In this document: piece after piece, positions 51,932 through 60,302 of the stretch
How positions within the stretch are numbered: position 1 is the first letter of the stretch
Layout of the letters: each line of letters begins with the position of its first letter
The notes under the pieces: generated by a model
Database searches by the model: none
Seen by the model: only the letters and a program-made list of their open reading frames with translations
Told to the model about the DNA's origin: nothing
NCBI GenBank assembly: GCA_050946275.1
Contig: JBMNUM010000005.1
Coordinates: 1 to 64,000, forward strand
Direction of reading: 5' to 3'
DNA length: 64,000 bases
Source: JBMNUM01 sp050946275
GTDB lineage: Bacteria > Actinomycetota > Coriobacteriia > Coriobacteriales > CADBOM01
Position numbers and translations under genes: made by a program

Positions 51932-52339
51932 CTAAGCGCGCCTCATGCGGCGTAGGATCCGCAGCAGCATCTCGCGCTCCACATCGTCGAGGCCGCTCGT
52001 CATCTCGGTCTCCCAATCCTGGTAGATCGTGCGCACCTCGTAGAACTTTCGCATGCCCTCGTCCGTGAGGCGCAGCATGCACGCGCGCCGGTCATGAGCG
52101 TGGCTTTCGCGGATCGCCATTCCACACGACTCGAGCTTCTTGACCGTTCTCGTCGTATAGCCGCTATCGGCGCTTATGTCACGCGAGATGTCGCTGGGGG
52201 AGCAGTTCGGATGGTCCCCGATGTAGACGAGGAACGTTATCTGGCCCTGGCTCAAGCCGCAGTCGCCAAGCACCGACGAGCAGTAGGTCGTGAAATCTTC
52301 GTTCATCGCGTTTATAAAATCTATCAAAGTTTCACTCAT
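51932..52339 (-). CDS. MarR-family transcriptional regulator
   Basis: 135 residues, winged helix dimer. The recognition region SPSDISRDISADSGYTTRTVKKLESCGMAIRE matches MarR, followed by the wing (HAHDRRACMLRLTDEG). ATG at 52339 follows TTTGGAGAAAAT. It is divergent from hsp20 with a palindromic operator in the shared promoter region, so it probably controls both genes. Confidence 0.9.
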   Translation of the reverse strand: MSETLIDFINAMNEDFTTYCSSVLGDCGLSQGQITFLVYIGDHPNCSPSDISRDISADSGYTTRTVKKLESCGMAIRESHAHDRRACMLRLTDEGMRKFYEVRTIYQDWETEMTSGLDDVEREMLLRILRRMRRA

Positions 52340-52356
52340 ATTTTCTCCAAAAGTAC

Positions 52357-52402
52357 TTGACTCGGTCAGATAACCTACTTATAATCTGACTTGGTCAGAT
52401 AA
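52357..52402 (+). promoter_or_regulatory. hsp20 promoter with two MarR-type operator sites
   Basis: TTGACT (52357-52362), 17 bases, TATAAT (52380-52385): a near-ideal promoter. A palindrome ATCTGAC-TTG-GTCAGAT (52384-52400) covers the end of the -10 and the start region. GACTCGGTCAGATAA (52359-52373) repeats 14 of 15 bases of GACTTGGTCAGATAA (52388-52402), so a second site covers the -35. The sites are 29 bp apart. Confidence 0.8.
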
Positions 52403-52434
52403 ATATAGCACATACGACCTAAGGAGTGAGTGAC

Positions 52435-52872
52435 ATGTACGAGATTATGCCGATGACGAGAAAGCCGCATATCACGAGGACCTACAACCCGTTCGCCCTG
52501 TTCGACGAGCTCGAGAAGAGCTTCCTCGCTCAGCCGCAGGCACTGGGCTTCCGCACCGATGTCAAGGATCTCGGCGATTCGATCGAGCTCACGGCCGAGC
52601 TTCCGGGCTTCGGCAAGGACCAGATCGACATCGAGGTCGAGGATGAGGTGCTCACCATCTCGGCCGAGCGCAAGAACGAGGTCGATGAGAAGGACGACGA
52701 GGGTAACTACCTGAGGCGCGAGCGCACGTACGGTTCCTATCAGAGGACCTTCAACGTCGCGAACATCGACGTCGATAAGATCGCGGTGACCTACACGGAT
52801 GGCATCCTCAAGCTCGATATGCCGAAGAAGGAGGAGCCCAAGCCGGAAGTCAGGAAGCTCGAGATCTGCTAA
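52435..52872 (+). CDS. Small heat-shock protein (Hsp20/alpha-crystallin)
   Basis: 145 residues. An alpha-crystallin domain of about 95 residues includes ELPGFGKDQIDIEVEDEVLT and ends TYTDGILKLDMPK, with the usual GxL motif (GILKL). ATP-independent holdase for unfolding proteins. ATG 52435 follows TAAGGAGTGAGTGAC. Its promoter carries a MarR-type operator; there is no CIRCE or HspR-type inverted repeat visible. Confidence 0.94.
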   Translation: MYEIMPMTRKPHITRTYNPFALFDELEKSFLAQPQALGFRTDVKDLGDSIELTAELPGFGKDQIDIEVEDEVLTISAERKNEVDEKDDEGNYLRRERTYGSYQRTFNVANIDVDKIAVTYTDGILKLDMPKKEEPKPEVRKLEIC

Positions 52873-52925
52873 CGACCGGGCTCCACGTAATATGCCTACC
52901 CCTCATTTCTCCCTTCCTGTTGCTA

Positions 52926-52963
52926 GTGGGCCGGCGCGTAAGCGCCGGCCCACTGCCGTTTTC
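52926..52963 (+). terminator. Intrinsic terminator after hsp20
   Basis: AGTGGGCCGGCGC (52926-52938), GTAA loop, GCGCCGGCCCACT (52943-52955), then GCCGTTTT. A perfect 13-bp stem with a short T-run. Confidence 0.9.
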
Positions 52964-53067
52964 GGCAGGGGAGAGACGATGCCGGGGCAGTTGTTTCGGC
53001 ATGCCCGAAGCACTCGCAAAATTGTTTACGAATGCATATAATGGGTTAACCTAGCGAAAGGGCGGTC

Positions 53068-54717
53068 GTGAAAAGCAGTTCAACTCCCTCATACAGCATC
53101 GACGCCTCGTTCCCCAAGGTCACTCTGGCAATGCTGCGAGACTACCTTGGCGGCTTGACGGTTCTCTCGGAGCCGGAGAAGGAGAAATGGCAGCTAAGGG
53201 GCTTCTTCGCGTTGCCGAGTAACGGCGAACCCGACTTCTCCGTCTCGCCGAGCCAGATACTGTTCGTGAGCCTGAGCCGCGAGGCGCAGGAGTACATGGA
53301 CCGCTACGAGCATTCGCCCTTCATCGTCGTCCATGATGGCGACGAGGCTCCGGATTGGATCTCGGGTTCTCCTTATGTAGACCGTGCGCTCGTGCTGAAG
53401 AAGGATCGCGCCTACTCGTACATCCTGTTCCTCATCCAGGAGTTCTTCCTCAACATCATGTTCTGGGCGCGGCGCATGGACGGCATCGCCCATCATTCCG
53501 GCTCCTTCCAAGACCTCATCGACGCGAGCGACGAAGTGCTCGAGAACTTCATCGCGCTCTCGGACAGCACGAACGTGCTGATGGCGCATTCAGCCGACCA
53601 TGAGGCACCCGAGAAGCTCGGGCAGATGCTCGTCTCGCGCGGGTTCTACACGAGCCAGATGATCTCCGCTCTCGAGATCGAGGAGGTCTCGAAGAACCAT
53701 ATGCCCAAGTTCGTGACGAGTCCTGATGGGAGCGGTGGGGAGATTCGCGTGTATTTCTTCCCGATCCGCCATCGTGGCACGCACTTCGGATATTGCATGA
53801 TGGCCTGCGACAGGCTTCCCATGACCGATGGGCTCCGCGACTACGTGCAGCTCTTCCTCGATTGGACGGCGCAGCTGTGCGAGCGCGTGTGGCGCACGGA
53901 GATGGAGACGAAGAACCCGGTCAACATGTTCTTCATCAACATCCTCTCCGGCAAGGAGATCAGCCCGAAGTACATAGACGACCATATCCACCTGCTCGGG
54001 CTGCCGGATAACCCGCAGTACAAGCTCGTGCTCATCAAGACGCCCCAGCATGCCCAGGGCGATGGCGTGATTCCGATGCTCGAGGCGGCGAAGGGCCTCA
54101 ACGACGGGCGCTGCATCCCGTTCCGATATGGCGGAGACCTTCTCGCGCTCTTGTATGCGAATGGCGCTGAGGAGGGTCCGTTCTCGTTGAGTGCGGTCAC
54201 CAAGGACGTTCACGAGATCATATGCGGCCCGTTCTCCACCTACGCTGCGACGTCGCAGGTCTTCGAGCGAATCGAGGATTTGGACCTCGCGTACAAGCAG
54301 GCGAACCTGTCGTGCGATTTCAAGGATGCCATCGACCGCGAGCACTCCATCGCGCCGGATGCCAACCCCAAGTCGGTATACGCGTTCGAGGATGCGATCA
54401 TCTATTATCTCATCGATGAGAAGAGCGAGAGCAGGTTCCGCGAGTTCACGTTCTCGAATTCCTTCCTCGACAAGATCATCGCGCGCGACAAGGCAAACGG
54501 CACCAACGACTTCGCACTGCTCTTCGTGTACCTGAGCTGCGACTGCAATATCTCGCTCACGGCGAAGCGCCTGTTCATGCATCGTAATACCGTGATCTAC
54601 CACATCGACAAGATCAAGGAGACGTTCCTCCTCGACTTCAGCGACAAGGGAACGCGCGACCGGTGCCTCGTCGACTATAAGATCAAGTTCCTCTCCGGCA
54701 GCAGTCCGACCGACTAG
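53068..54717 (+). CDS. PucR/CdaR-type helix-turn-helix regulator
   Basis: 549 residues, soluble. The C-terminal 60 residues form the PucR-type HTH (LSCDCNISLTAKRLFMHRNT, then VIYHIDKIKE). The middle resembles a GGDEF-like degenerate domain of CdaR/PucR proteins; the N-terminal third is a lineage-specific sensor of unknown ligand. GTG start at 53068 follows GAAAGGGCGGTC. A TATAAT (53037-53042) lies just upstream. The MFS gene converges on it across 1.4 kb and is a possible target. Confidence 0.82.
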   Translation: MKSSSTPSYSIDASFPKVTLAMLRDYLGGLTVLSEPEKEKWQLRGFFALPSNGEPDFSVSPSQILFVSLSREAQEYMDRYEHSPFIVVHDGDEAPDWISGSPYVDRALVLKKDRAYSYILFLIQEFFLNIMFWARRMDGIAHHSGSFQDLIDASDEVLENFIALSDSTNVLMAHSADHEAPEKLGQMLVSRGFYTSQMISALEIEEVSKNHMPKFVTSPDGSGGEIRVYFFPIRHRGTHFGYCMMACDRLPMTDGLRDYVQLFLDWTAQLCERVWRTEMETKNPVNMFFINILSGKEISPKYIDDHIHLLGLPDNPQYKLVLIKTPQHAQGDGVIPMLEAAKGLNDGRCIPFRYGGDLLALLYANGAEEGPFSLSAVTKDVHEIICGPFSTYAATSQVFERIEDLDLAYKQANLSCDFKDAIDREHSIAPDANPKSVYAFEDAIIYYLIDEKSESRFREFTFSNSFLDKIIARDKANGTNDFALLFVYLSCDCNISLTAKRLFMHRNTVIYHIDKIKETFLLDFSDKGTRDRCLVDYKIKFLSGSSPTD

Positions 54718-54724
54718 TCCGGAA

Positions 54725-54740
54725 GGGGAGAGCTCTCCCC
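54725..54740. terminator. Perfect palindrome after the PucR-type gene
   Basis: GGGGAGAGCTCTCCCC is a 16-bp uninterrupted palindrome eight bases past the stop codon. It could act as a short terminator stem, though it lacks a T-run. Confidence 0.4.
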
Positions 54741-54746
54741 CAAAGA

Positions 54747-54802
54747 CGAACAAGTGTTCGATATTGTGTAACTACGTTCGAACAGTATCGAACAGTTGTT
54801 CG
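54747..54802. promoter_or_regulatory. Two LexA-like SOS boxes
   Basis: CGAAC-AAGT-GTTCG (54747-54760) and CGAAC-AGTT-GTTCG (54789-54802) match the CGAAC(N4)GTTCG box of Gram-positive and actinobacterial LexA. They are 42 bases apart centre to centre, about four helical turns. Between them lies GTTCGAAC (54776-54783). No recognisable SOS gene starts on either side. Confidence 0.6.
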
Positions 54803-55713
54803 TATATGGTTGTATGTGGAAGCGAACGCGGCAGGTATCGCGGATGATGCGTTAGGAAGGGTCTGCAGAGTCGGTCGATACGCGATGCCGGGTACCGATG
54901 GGTTTGCAAGGCTTGCAGCTGAGCGGATTGTTGGACGAGGCGTGCTGATGAATCCGTCGGCCGCGATGCCCGGGATTGGAACCTTGGCATGCAGGCGCAA
55001 GATGGAATCTGAGGTGCTGGGCGTTGGCTGGCTATCACGGCAACGAATGCAGCTTGGTCGATGCAGTTGAGCCGACAGCCTGCGCGTAAACGCCTCAGAA
55101 TCACCCGATTTCGCGAACTGGTATTCAAGCCGATTTTGGACAGGGCCTTAGAATCGATTTGAGAGCCTCGGTTTTCGAGGGCGCCATGAAGTCCGAGGAG
55201 AGACGTCGCGGCCTCGGGGTTTCAGAACTGAGTTGAATCCACGAAAGGAATCGATGGCGGGAAGAGCGCCGATCTAGCGGCGAAACGCCGACGGGAAATC
55301 CGAGGTGCAGAGAATCGGAAGCGTGCAAGTTGGCATCGACATGTAGCGTGAAGTCGAAAGAGAAGAACCACGCGCGTGAACGCGCTGCACTTCTGAATCT
55401 GCGAAACCGCACTTTCCAGCACTGCATTGCGATTGCCCTTAACGGCAATATAAGTCTGATAATATATCTTATGTAAAGTTACGAATTTGGACGATATGCG
55501 GGTATTTTAGAGGTCTCTCCCCTCGAAGAGGTAATTACAGGTGGCGAATCAACGGTTGATTCGCGCTGTCGGCTATGGGAGCCTGCGGGCCTGCGACGGT
55601 CTCGATATAGATTGCGCTTTGCCGGGCAACCGACTGCCCGCCCCTTCTCGCTCTGCGCCGAGGTTGGTTTCACGAAGATCGTGTGCTCGCGGATAGTGGA
55701 GATGTTAGAGGGG
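54803..55713. other. Gene desert
   Basis: About 900 bases without a supported gene. Open frames exist on both strands (for example 54810-55070 plus, 55125-55448 minus) but have no family resemblance, no good ribosome sites and atypical composition. Near 55440-55480 there is an AT-rich patch (GGCAATATAAGTCTGATAAT) with promoter-like hexamers. It may be the remains of a decayed or lost SOS-regulated gene. Confidence 0.5.
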
Positions 55714-55920
55714 TCAGCAAACCCGCATTCCGGTAAGCGATGTGGGGTTTGCTGATTGCGCTCGCGTCCTCTGGAGTCAGCAAGCCCGCAATCCGGCCGG
55801 CGCTGTGGGGTTTGCTGATTGCCCCTGCGTCCTCTGGAGTCAGCAAACCCGCAATCCGGCCGGCGATGTGGGGTTTGCTGATTGCCCCTGCGTCCTCTGG
55901 AGTCGGCAAACCCGCAATCT
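55714..55920. repeat. 63-bp-period palindromic repeat array (family 1, locus B)
   Basis: Units begin at 55714, 55777, 55840 and 55903, again exactly 63 bp apart. Three have both arms (TCAGCAAACCC or TCAGCAAGCCC, and GGGTTTGCTGA); the fourth keeps only the left arm. Interiors of units two and three are nearly identical, suggesting recent unit duplication. The linker GCGTCCTCTGGAG differs from locus A, so units are more alike within a locus than between loci. Confidence 0.9.
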
Positions 55921-56045
55921 TTGATAATTCGTCCTCGCCTCGACCATCCCAGCGCGCTGGCGCTGTGTGCTACGGCGTCATGCCCTGACGGATAGCGCAC
56001 CGCTTCTTCTCGGCCCTGCTTTTCGCAATCGTTCGCACTTGACAA

Positions 56046-56076
56046 GAAGGCCCCGAGCTTTTCGCCCGGGGCCTTC
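56046..56076. terminator. Bidirectional terminator after the MFS gene
   Basis: GAAGGCCCCGAGC and GCCCGGGGCCTTC (56046-56076) form a stem around TTTTC. Read on the minus strand it lies 29 bases after the MFS stop and is followed by TTGTC. The 56077-56104 remainder is spacer. Confidence 0.7.
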
Positions 56077-56104
56077 CGTTGCGGGTATGTTGTTTCCCCT
56101 ACCC

Positions 56105-57373
56105 TTACTTGGCCTCGTGGGCAGCGCGACGCTCCTCGAGAACCTTGAGGCTCTTGTTGAACATCTTGGAGAACGGGATGCAGTCGAGCACGGCGATGAT
56201 CGCGAGGACGACGAGCACCACGAAGATGGCCTGGCGGGCATCGGCACCGCAGGCAGCCTGGATGACAAGGTTCAGGATCGAGCCGAACACGATGGCGAAG
56301 TTGATGACCGAAAGGTTGAACGGGTAGTTCTTCGCACCGAAGCGCGTGCGGGCGAACGCGGAGGCGACAACCGGGACGCCACCGTAGCAGAAGCCGCACA
56401 GCAGAGCGCCGACAACGTAGATGACCGGGATGCTGCCGCGCAGGGCAAGGGCGATGCACACGGTTGCGACGAGCGCGACGATGGCACCCACGAACATCGT
56501 GGTCTTGACGTTGGTCTTGTCATAGACGAGACCGAAGACGATGCGGGAAAGACCGTTGCAGGTGGAGACGAGGCCGACGAGCAGCGTGGCGAAGCCGGTG
56601 TCCCAGCCGACGAGCTGAGCATCGTTGGCGCAGTTGCCGATGGTGGCAAGGCCGATGCCGATGACGATGATGGCCCACACCCAGTAGACGTAGAACAGCG
56701 GGGTCTTGAGCGGCTTGTCCTCGTCCGCGGGATCGTAGCCGGAGCCGGTGACCGCGTCGGGAACCATGACCTGCACGATGTCCTTCGGAGGACGGCGCAG
56801 GAACAGTGCGGTGATGATGGCGATGACGCCGCCGACGATACCGATGATCGTGAAGACGAGCGACAGGCTCATGCCGCCGCGATACAGGTTGACGCCAAGC
56901 GTACCGAAGATGAGCGAGCCGATGCCGAAGCCCATCATCAGGATGCCGGACGAGAAGCCGACCTTGTCCGGGAACCACACGTTCGTCGTGGCGACGATCG
57001 TGTTGTAGCCGATGCCGACGCCGATACCGGCGATGATGCCGTAGAAGACGTAGACGATGGCGATGTTGCCGTGCGCCAGGAACGCCGTGCCGATGAAGCC
57101 GATGGCGAACATGAGCGCGGCGATGATGAGCGCGCCCTTGACCCCTACCTTTTTATCGACGACGGAACCGCCTACGCAGCCTATGCAGAACATGATCATC
57201 ATGATGTTGAACGTGAGGCCGATCTGGGACTTCTCGAGTCCGAAGAACTCGCACATCGGTGCGGCGAACATCGAGAACGCGTAGATCAGTCCGAGGAAGA
57301 GCAGGGTGATCGTCGACAGGACGAGATACACCATCCTCTTCGATTTAATCTGCGAAACTGACAGGTCTGACAT
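56105..57373 (-). CDS. Major facilitator transporter, OxlT-like
   Basis: 422 residues with about 12 membrane helices. Sequence features such as the first helix pair (LLFLGLIYAFSMFAAPMCEF), loop 2-3 DKKVGVKGALI and the IGIGYNTIVATTNVWFPDK segment resemble the oxalate:formate antiporter/monocarboxylate group of MFS carriers. Substrate cannot be assigned. ATG 57373 follows GGAGTGATGGAAAG; a GTG 11 codons upstream lies over that site. Flanked by non-coding DNA on both sides and alone in its transcript. Confidence 0.85.
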   Translation of the reverse strand: MSDLSVSQIKSKRMVYLVLSTITLLFLGLIYAFSMFAAPMCEFFGLEKSQIGLTFNIMMIMFCIGCVGGSVVDKKVGVKGALIIAALMFAIGFIGTAFLAHGNIAIVYVFYGIIAGIGVGIGYNTIVATTNVWFPDKVGFSSGILMMGFGIGSLIFGTLGVNLYRGGMSLSLVFTIIGIVGGVIAIITALFLRRPPKDIVQVMVPDAVTGSGYDPADEDKPLKTPLFYVYWVWAIIVIGIGLATIGNCANDAQLVGWDTGFATLLVGLVSTCNGLSRIVFGLVYDKTNVKTTMFVGAIVALVATVCIALALRGSIPVIYVVGALLCGFCYGGVPVVASAFARTRFGAKNYPFNLSVINFAIVFGSILNLVIQAACGADARQAIFVVLVVLAIIAVLDCIPFSKMFNKSLKVLEERRAAHEAK

Positions 57374-57597
57374 CTTTCCATCACTCCTCGTACATCTCGG
57401 CACCACAAGACACCCCCACCCTGTCCGATTGGTGCCAGGGCCTTACTCAAAAGCAATTGATCGGGGTTCGTTGTAAACGTGCTCACACAAATTGCCACAG
57501 GCAAGTATAGAGGACAACACAATATCTCCACAGGTGCGCGACCCCTCGCTCCCGTGGAATCCGCGCATGATGCCATGAACGGCAGAGCCAAAAAAGC

Positions 57598-57673
57598 GGA
57601 ACGCTCCCCGGAGGAGCGTTCCGCAAGTTATACGTGCCTATCGATTCGAGCGCTCTGTGGAGGAGCGTTCCGC
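57598..57673 (-). repeat. 76-bp double-hairpin repeat (family 3, copy c), also leuS terminator
   Basis: On the plus strand it starts GGAACGCTCCCCGGAGGAGC and ends GGAGGAGCGTTCCGC, aligning without gaps to 18350-18425 and 50354-50429. Read on the minus strand, the hairpin GGAACGCTCC/GGAGCGTTCC (57598-57623) is followed by GCTTTTTT, a proper intrinsic terminator for leuS, whose stop is five bases from the element. The rest of 57374-57677 holds the MFS leader and no gene. Confidence 0.85.
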
Positions 57674-57677
57674 TCCC

Positions 57678-60239
57678 CTACTTCGCGACGATGTTCACGA
57701 GCTTTCCGGGGACGTAGATCTCCTTCTTGATGTCCTTGCCGGCGATCTGCTCGGCGACGAGCTCCTTGCCGAGCGCGATGGCATCTGCGGCCGCGATCTC
57801 GGCATCCACGTCTGCGCGGGCCTTGATCTTGCCGTTGACCTGGATGACGATCTCGATCGTGTCGGCCTTGGCGAGCGCCGGGTCGAACTCGGGCCACGGC
57901 TCGGCCTGCACCGAGTTCTCCTGGGCCAGCACGCCGTGCCACAGCTCCTCCGCGAAATGAGGGGCGATCGGCGAGATGAGCAGCGTGAGGTTGCGCGCGA
58001 CCTCGGTGCACAGGGCCGCATCGCGGGAAGCGACGGGCACCTTGAGGTACGCGGTCGTGGCATTGACGAGCTCCATGAGCGCGGCGATCGCCGTGTTGAA
58101 GCCGAAGCGCTCCATGTCGTCGGTCACCTTGCCGATGACGCGGTGCATCTCGCGCGTGAGGTCCGCGGCCGCCTTCGCCGGGTCGAGGCTCTCATTCGTC
58201 TCAGGAGCGGTGTCGTCCTCGATTCCGCTCAGGAGGTGCACCGTGCGCCAAACGCGGTTCAGGAAGCGCCACATGCCCTCCAGGCCGTCGTTGTTCCACA
58301 GCAGGTCCTTGTCGGGCGGGGCCATGAACAGGATGTAGGCTCGCACGGCATCGGCGCCGTACTTGGCGATCATGTCCTCGGGCGCGATGACGTTGCCCTT
58401 GGACTTGCTCATCGTCTCGCCGTGCTCGTCCTTGACCATTCCCTGGCACAGCAGGTTTGTGAAGGGCTCGTCGAAGTCGAGCAGCTCGAGGTCGCGGCAG
58501 ACCTTCGTGAAGAACCGGCTGTATAGCAGATGCAGGATCGCGTGCTCGATGCCGCCGATGTACTGGTCGACGGGCAGGTAGCGGTTCACCTTGTCGCGGG
58601 CGAACGGAGCCTCGGCGTTATGCGGGTCCGTGTAGCGCAGGTAGTACCAGCTCGAGCATGTGAACGTGTCCATCGTGTCCGTCTCGCGACGTGCGGGCTT
58701 GCCGCACTTCGGGCACGTGCACTTGACGAACTCGGGATGCTCGGCGAGCGTCTCCCCCGCCGCCAGGTCGATGTCCTCGGGGAGCCTGACCGGCAGGTCC
58801 TCGACGGGCACGGGCACGACGCCGCAGTCGTCGCAGTGGATGGCGGGAATCGGATTGCCCCAATAGCGCTGGCGCGAGATGAGCCAGTCGCGGAGGCGGA
58901 ACTGCACGGCCTTCTTGCCGAGGCCGGCAGCCTCGAGGTCGGCCATGATGGCATCGACGGCCGGAGAATGCTTGCCGCCGACCATGCCGGTGTACTTGCC
59001 GGATTGCACGAGGATACCCTCGGCCTCGTAGGCCTGCGGCCAGTCGACGGAGGTCACCTTGCGCTCGGTGACGCCGTTCAGCTCGCCGAACAGCGGGTCG
59101 TCCTCGCCGAGGATGATCGGGATGATGGGCAGGTCGTACTTGCGCGCGAACTCGAAGTCGCGCTGGTCGCCGCACGGCACGGCCATGACCGCGCCGGTGC
59201 CGTAGTCGGAGATGACGTAGTCGGCCACCCAGACGGGCACCTTCTCACCGTTGATGGGGTTGATGACGTAGAGGCCCGTGAACGCGCCATGCTTCTCGCG
59301 GTCGCCCTGGGCACGCTCGACGGCGCTCACCTTCTCGGCGTCCTCGACGACCTTGCGCACGTCGGCCTCGTATTCGGTGCCCTCGACCATCTCCAGCAGG
59401 CCCTTGTAGTCCGGGGCGAGCAGGAAGAAGCTGCAGCCGAAGAGCGTGTCGGCGCGCGTCGTGAAGACGGTGATCTTCTCGCCCGTCGCCTCCCCCGCCG
59501 CGTCGCACAGCTCGAAGTCGACCTCGGCGCCCTCGGAGCGGCCGATCCAGTTGGCCTGCATCTGCTTGACGCGCTCGGGCCAGCCTTCCAGCTTGTCGAG
59601 GTCGTCGAGCAGCTCCTGGGCGTACTCGGTGATCTTGAAGTACCACTGCGTGAACTCGCGCTTCTCGACAACGGTGTCGCAGCGCCAGCACTTGCCGTCG
59701 ATGACCTGCTCGTTGGCGAGCACGGTACCGCAGTCGGAGCACCAGTTCACCGGCGACGCCTTGCGCTCGACGAGACCGCGCTCCCAGAACTTCTCGAAGA
59801 TCCACTGGCCCCAGCGGTAGTACTCGGGGTCGCAGGCGACGACTGTGCGGTCCCAGTCGTACGAGAAGCCCATGCGCTTGAAGCTCGCGAGCTGCGTGTC
59901 GATGTTCTTGTACGTCCACGTGGCGGGATGGCTCTTGTTCTTGATGGCCGCGTTCTCCGCGGGGAGGCCGAACGCGTCCCAGCCCATCGGGTGCAGCACG
60001 TCGAAGCCGCGCATCTTGGCGTAGCGGGCGATGACGTCGCCGATGGAGTAGTTGCGCACGTGGCCCATGTGGATGTCGCCCGAGGGGTACGGGAACATCT
60101 CGAGGACGTACTTCTTGGGTTTATCGCGGTCCTCTGCGAACGTGAACGCGCCCTCGCGCTCCCAGATCTCCTGCCATTTGGGCTCGATGTCGAGCGGTTT
60201 GTACTCTGGAATCAACGTTTCCTCCTGATGGTCTGACAT
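57678..60239 (-). CDS. leuS: Leucyl-tRNA synthetase
   Basis: 853 residues, class I. The HIGH-type motif reads DIHMGHVRNYS, the KMSKS motif ETMSKSKGN; the CP1 editing domain (FTTRADTLFG) and a zinc-site region (CSDCGTV, CTCPKCGK) are present. ATG 60239. The guaB gene starts on the same strand upstream, but 63 bases separate guaB stop from the leuS start without a leader large enough for a T-box. Confidence 0.97.
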   Translation of the reverse strand: MSDHQEETLIPEYKPLDIEPKWQEIWEREGAFTFAEDRDKPKKYVLEMFPYPSGDIHMGHVRNYSIGDVIARYAKMRGFDVLHPMGWDAFGLPAENAAIKNKSHPATWTYKNIDTQLASFKRMGFSYDWDRTVVACDPEYYRWGQWIFEKFWERGLVERKASPVNWCSDCGTVLANEQVIDGKCWRCDTVVEKREFTQWYFKITEYAQELLDDLDKLEGWPERVKQMQANWIGRSEGAEVDFELCDAAGEATGEKITVFTTRADTLFGCSFFLLAPDYKGLLEMVEGTEYEADVRKVVEDAEKVSAVERAQGDREKHGAFTGLYVINPINGEKVPVWVADYVISDYGTGAVMAVPCGDQRDFEFARKYDLPIIPIILGEDDPLFGELNGVTERKVTSVDWPQAYEAEGILVQSGKYTGMVGGKHSPAVDAIMADLEAAGLGKKAVQFRLRDWLISRQRYWGNPIPAIHCDDCGVVPVPVEDLPVRLPEDIDLAAGETLAEHPEFVKCTCPKCGKPARRETDTMDTFTCSSWYYLRYTDPHNAEAPFARDKVNRYLPVDQYIGGIEHAILHLLYSRFFTKVCRDLELLDFDEPFTNLLCQGMVKDEHGETMSKSKGNVIAPEDMIAKYGADAVRAYILFMAPPDKDLLWNNDGLEGMWRFLNRVWRTVHLLSGIEDDTAPETNESLDPAKAAADLTREMHRVIGKVTDDMERFGFNTAIAALMELVNATTAYLKVPVASRDAALCTEVARNLTLLISPIAPHFAEELWHGVLAQENSVQAEPWPEFDPALAKADTIEIVIQVNGKIKARADVDAEIAAADAIALGKELVAEQIAGKDIKKEIYVPGKLVNIVAK

Positions 60240-60302
60240 GAATCGCGGGGGCTGGCTTGCCGCGCGCCCCCGCGTATGGTGCCTTCGTCTACAAATGGCG
60301 GC

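Noticed and set aside
54810..55070. 86-codon frame just downstream of the SOS boxes as an SOS protein
   Set aside because: No resemblance to LexA, UmuC/DinB or other SOS proteins and no ribosome site.
55479..56459. Minus-strand 326-codon frame over array B and the MFS 3' end
   Set aside because: It reads through the repeat array and antisense to the MFS carrier; no homology and poor start.
60240..60302. T-box leader for leuS
   Set aside because: Only 63 bases lie between the guaB stop and the leuS start, and no T-box or terminator/antiterminator pattern is visible.
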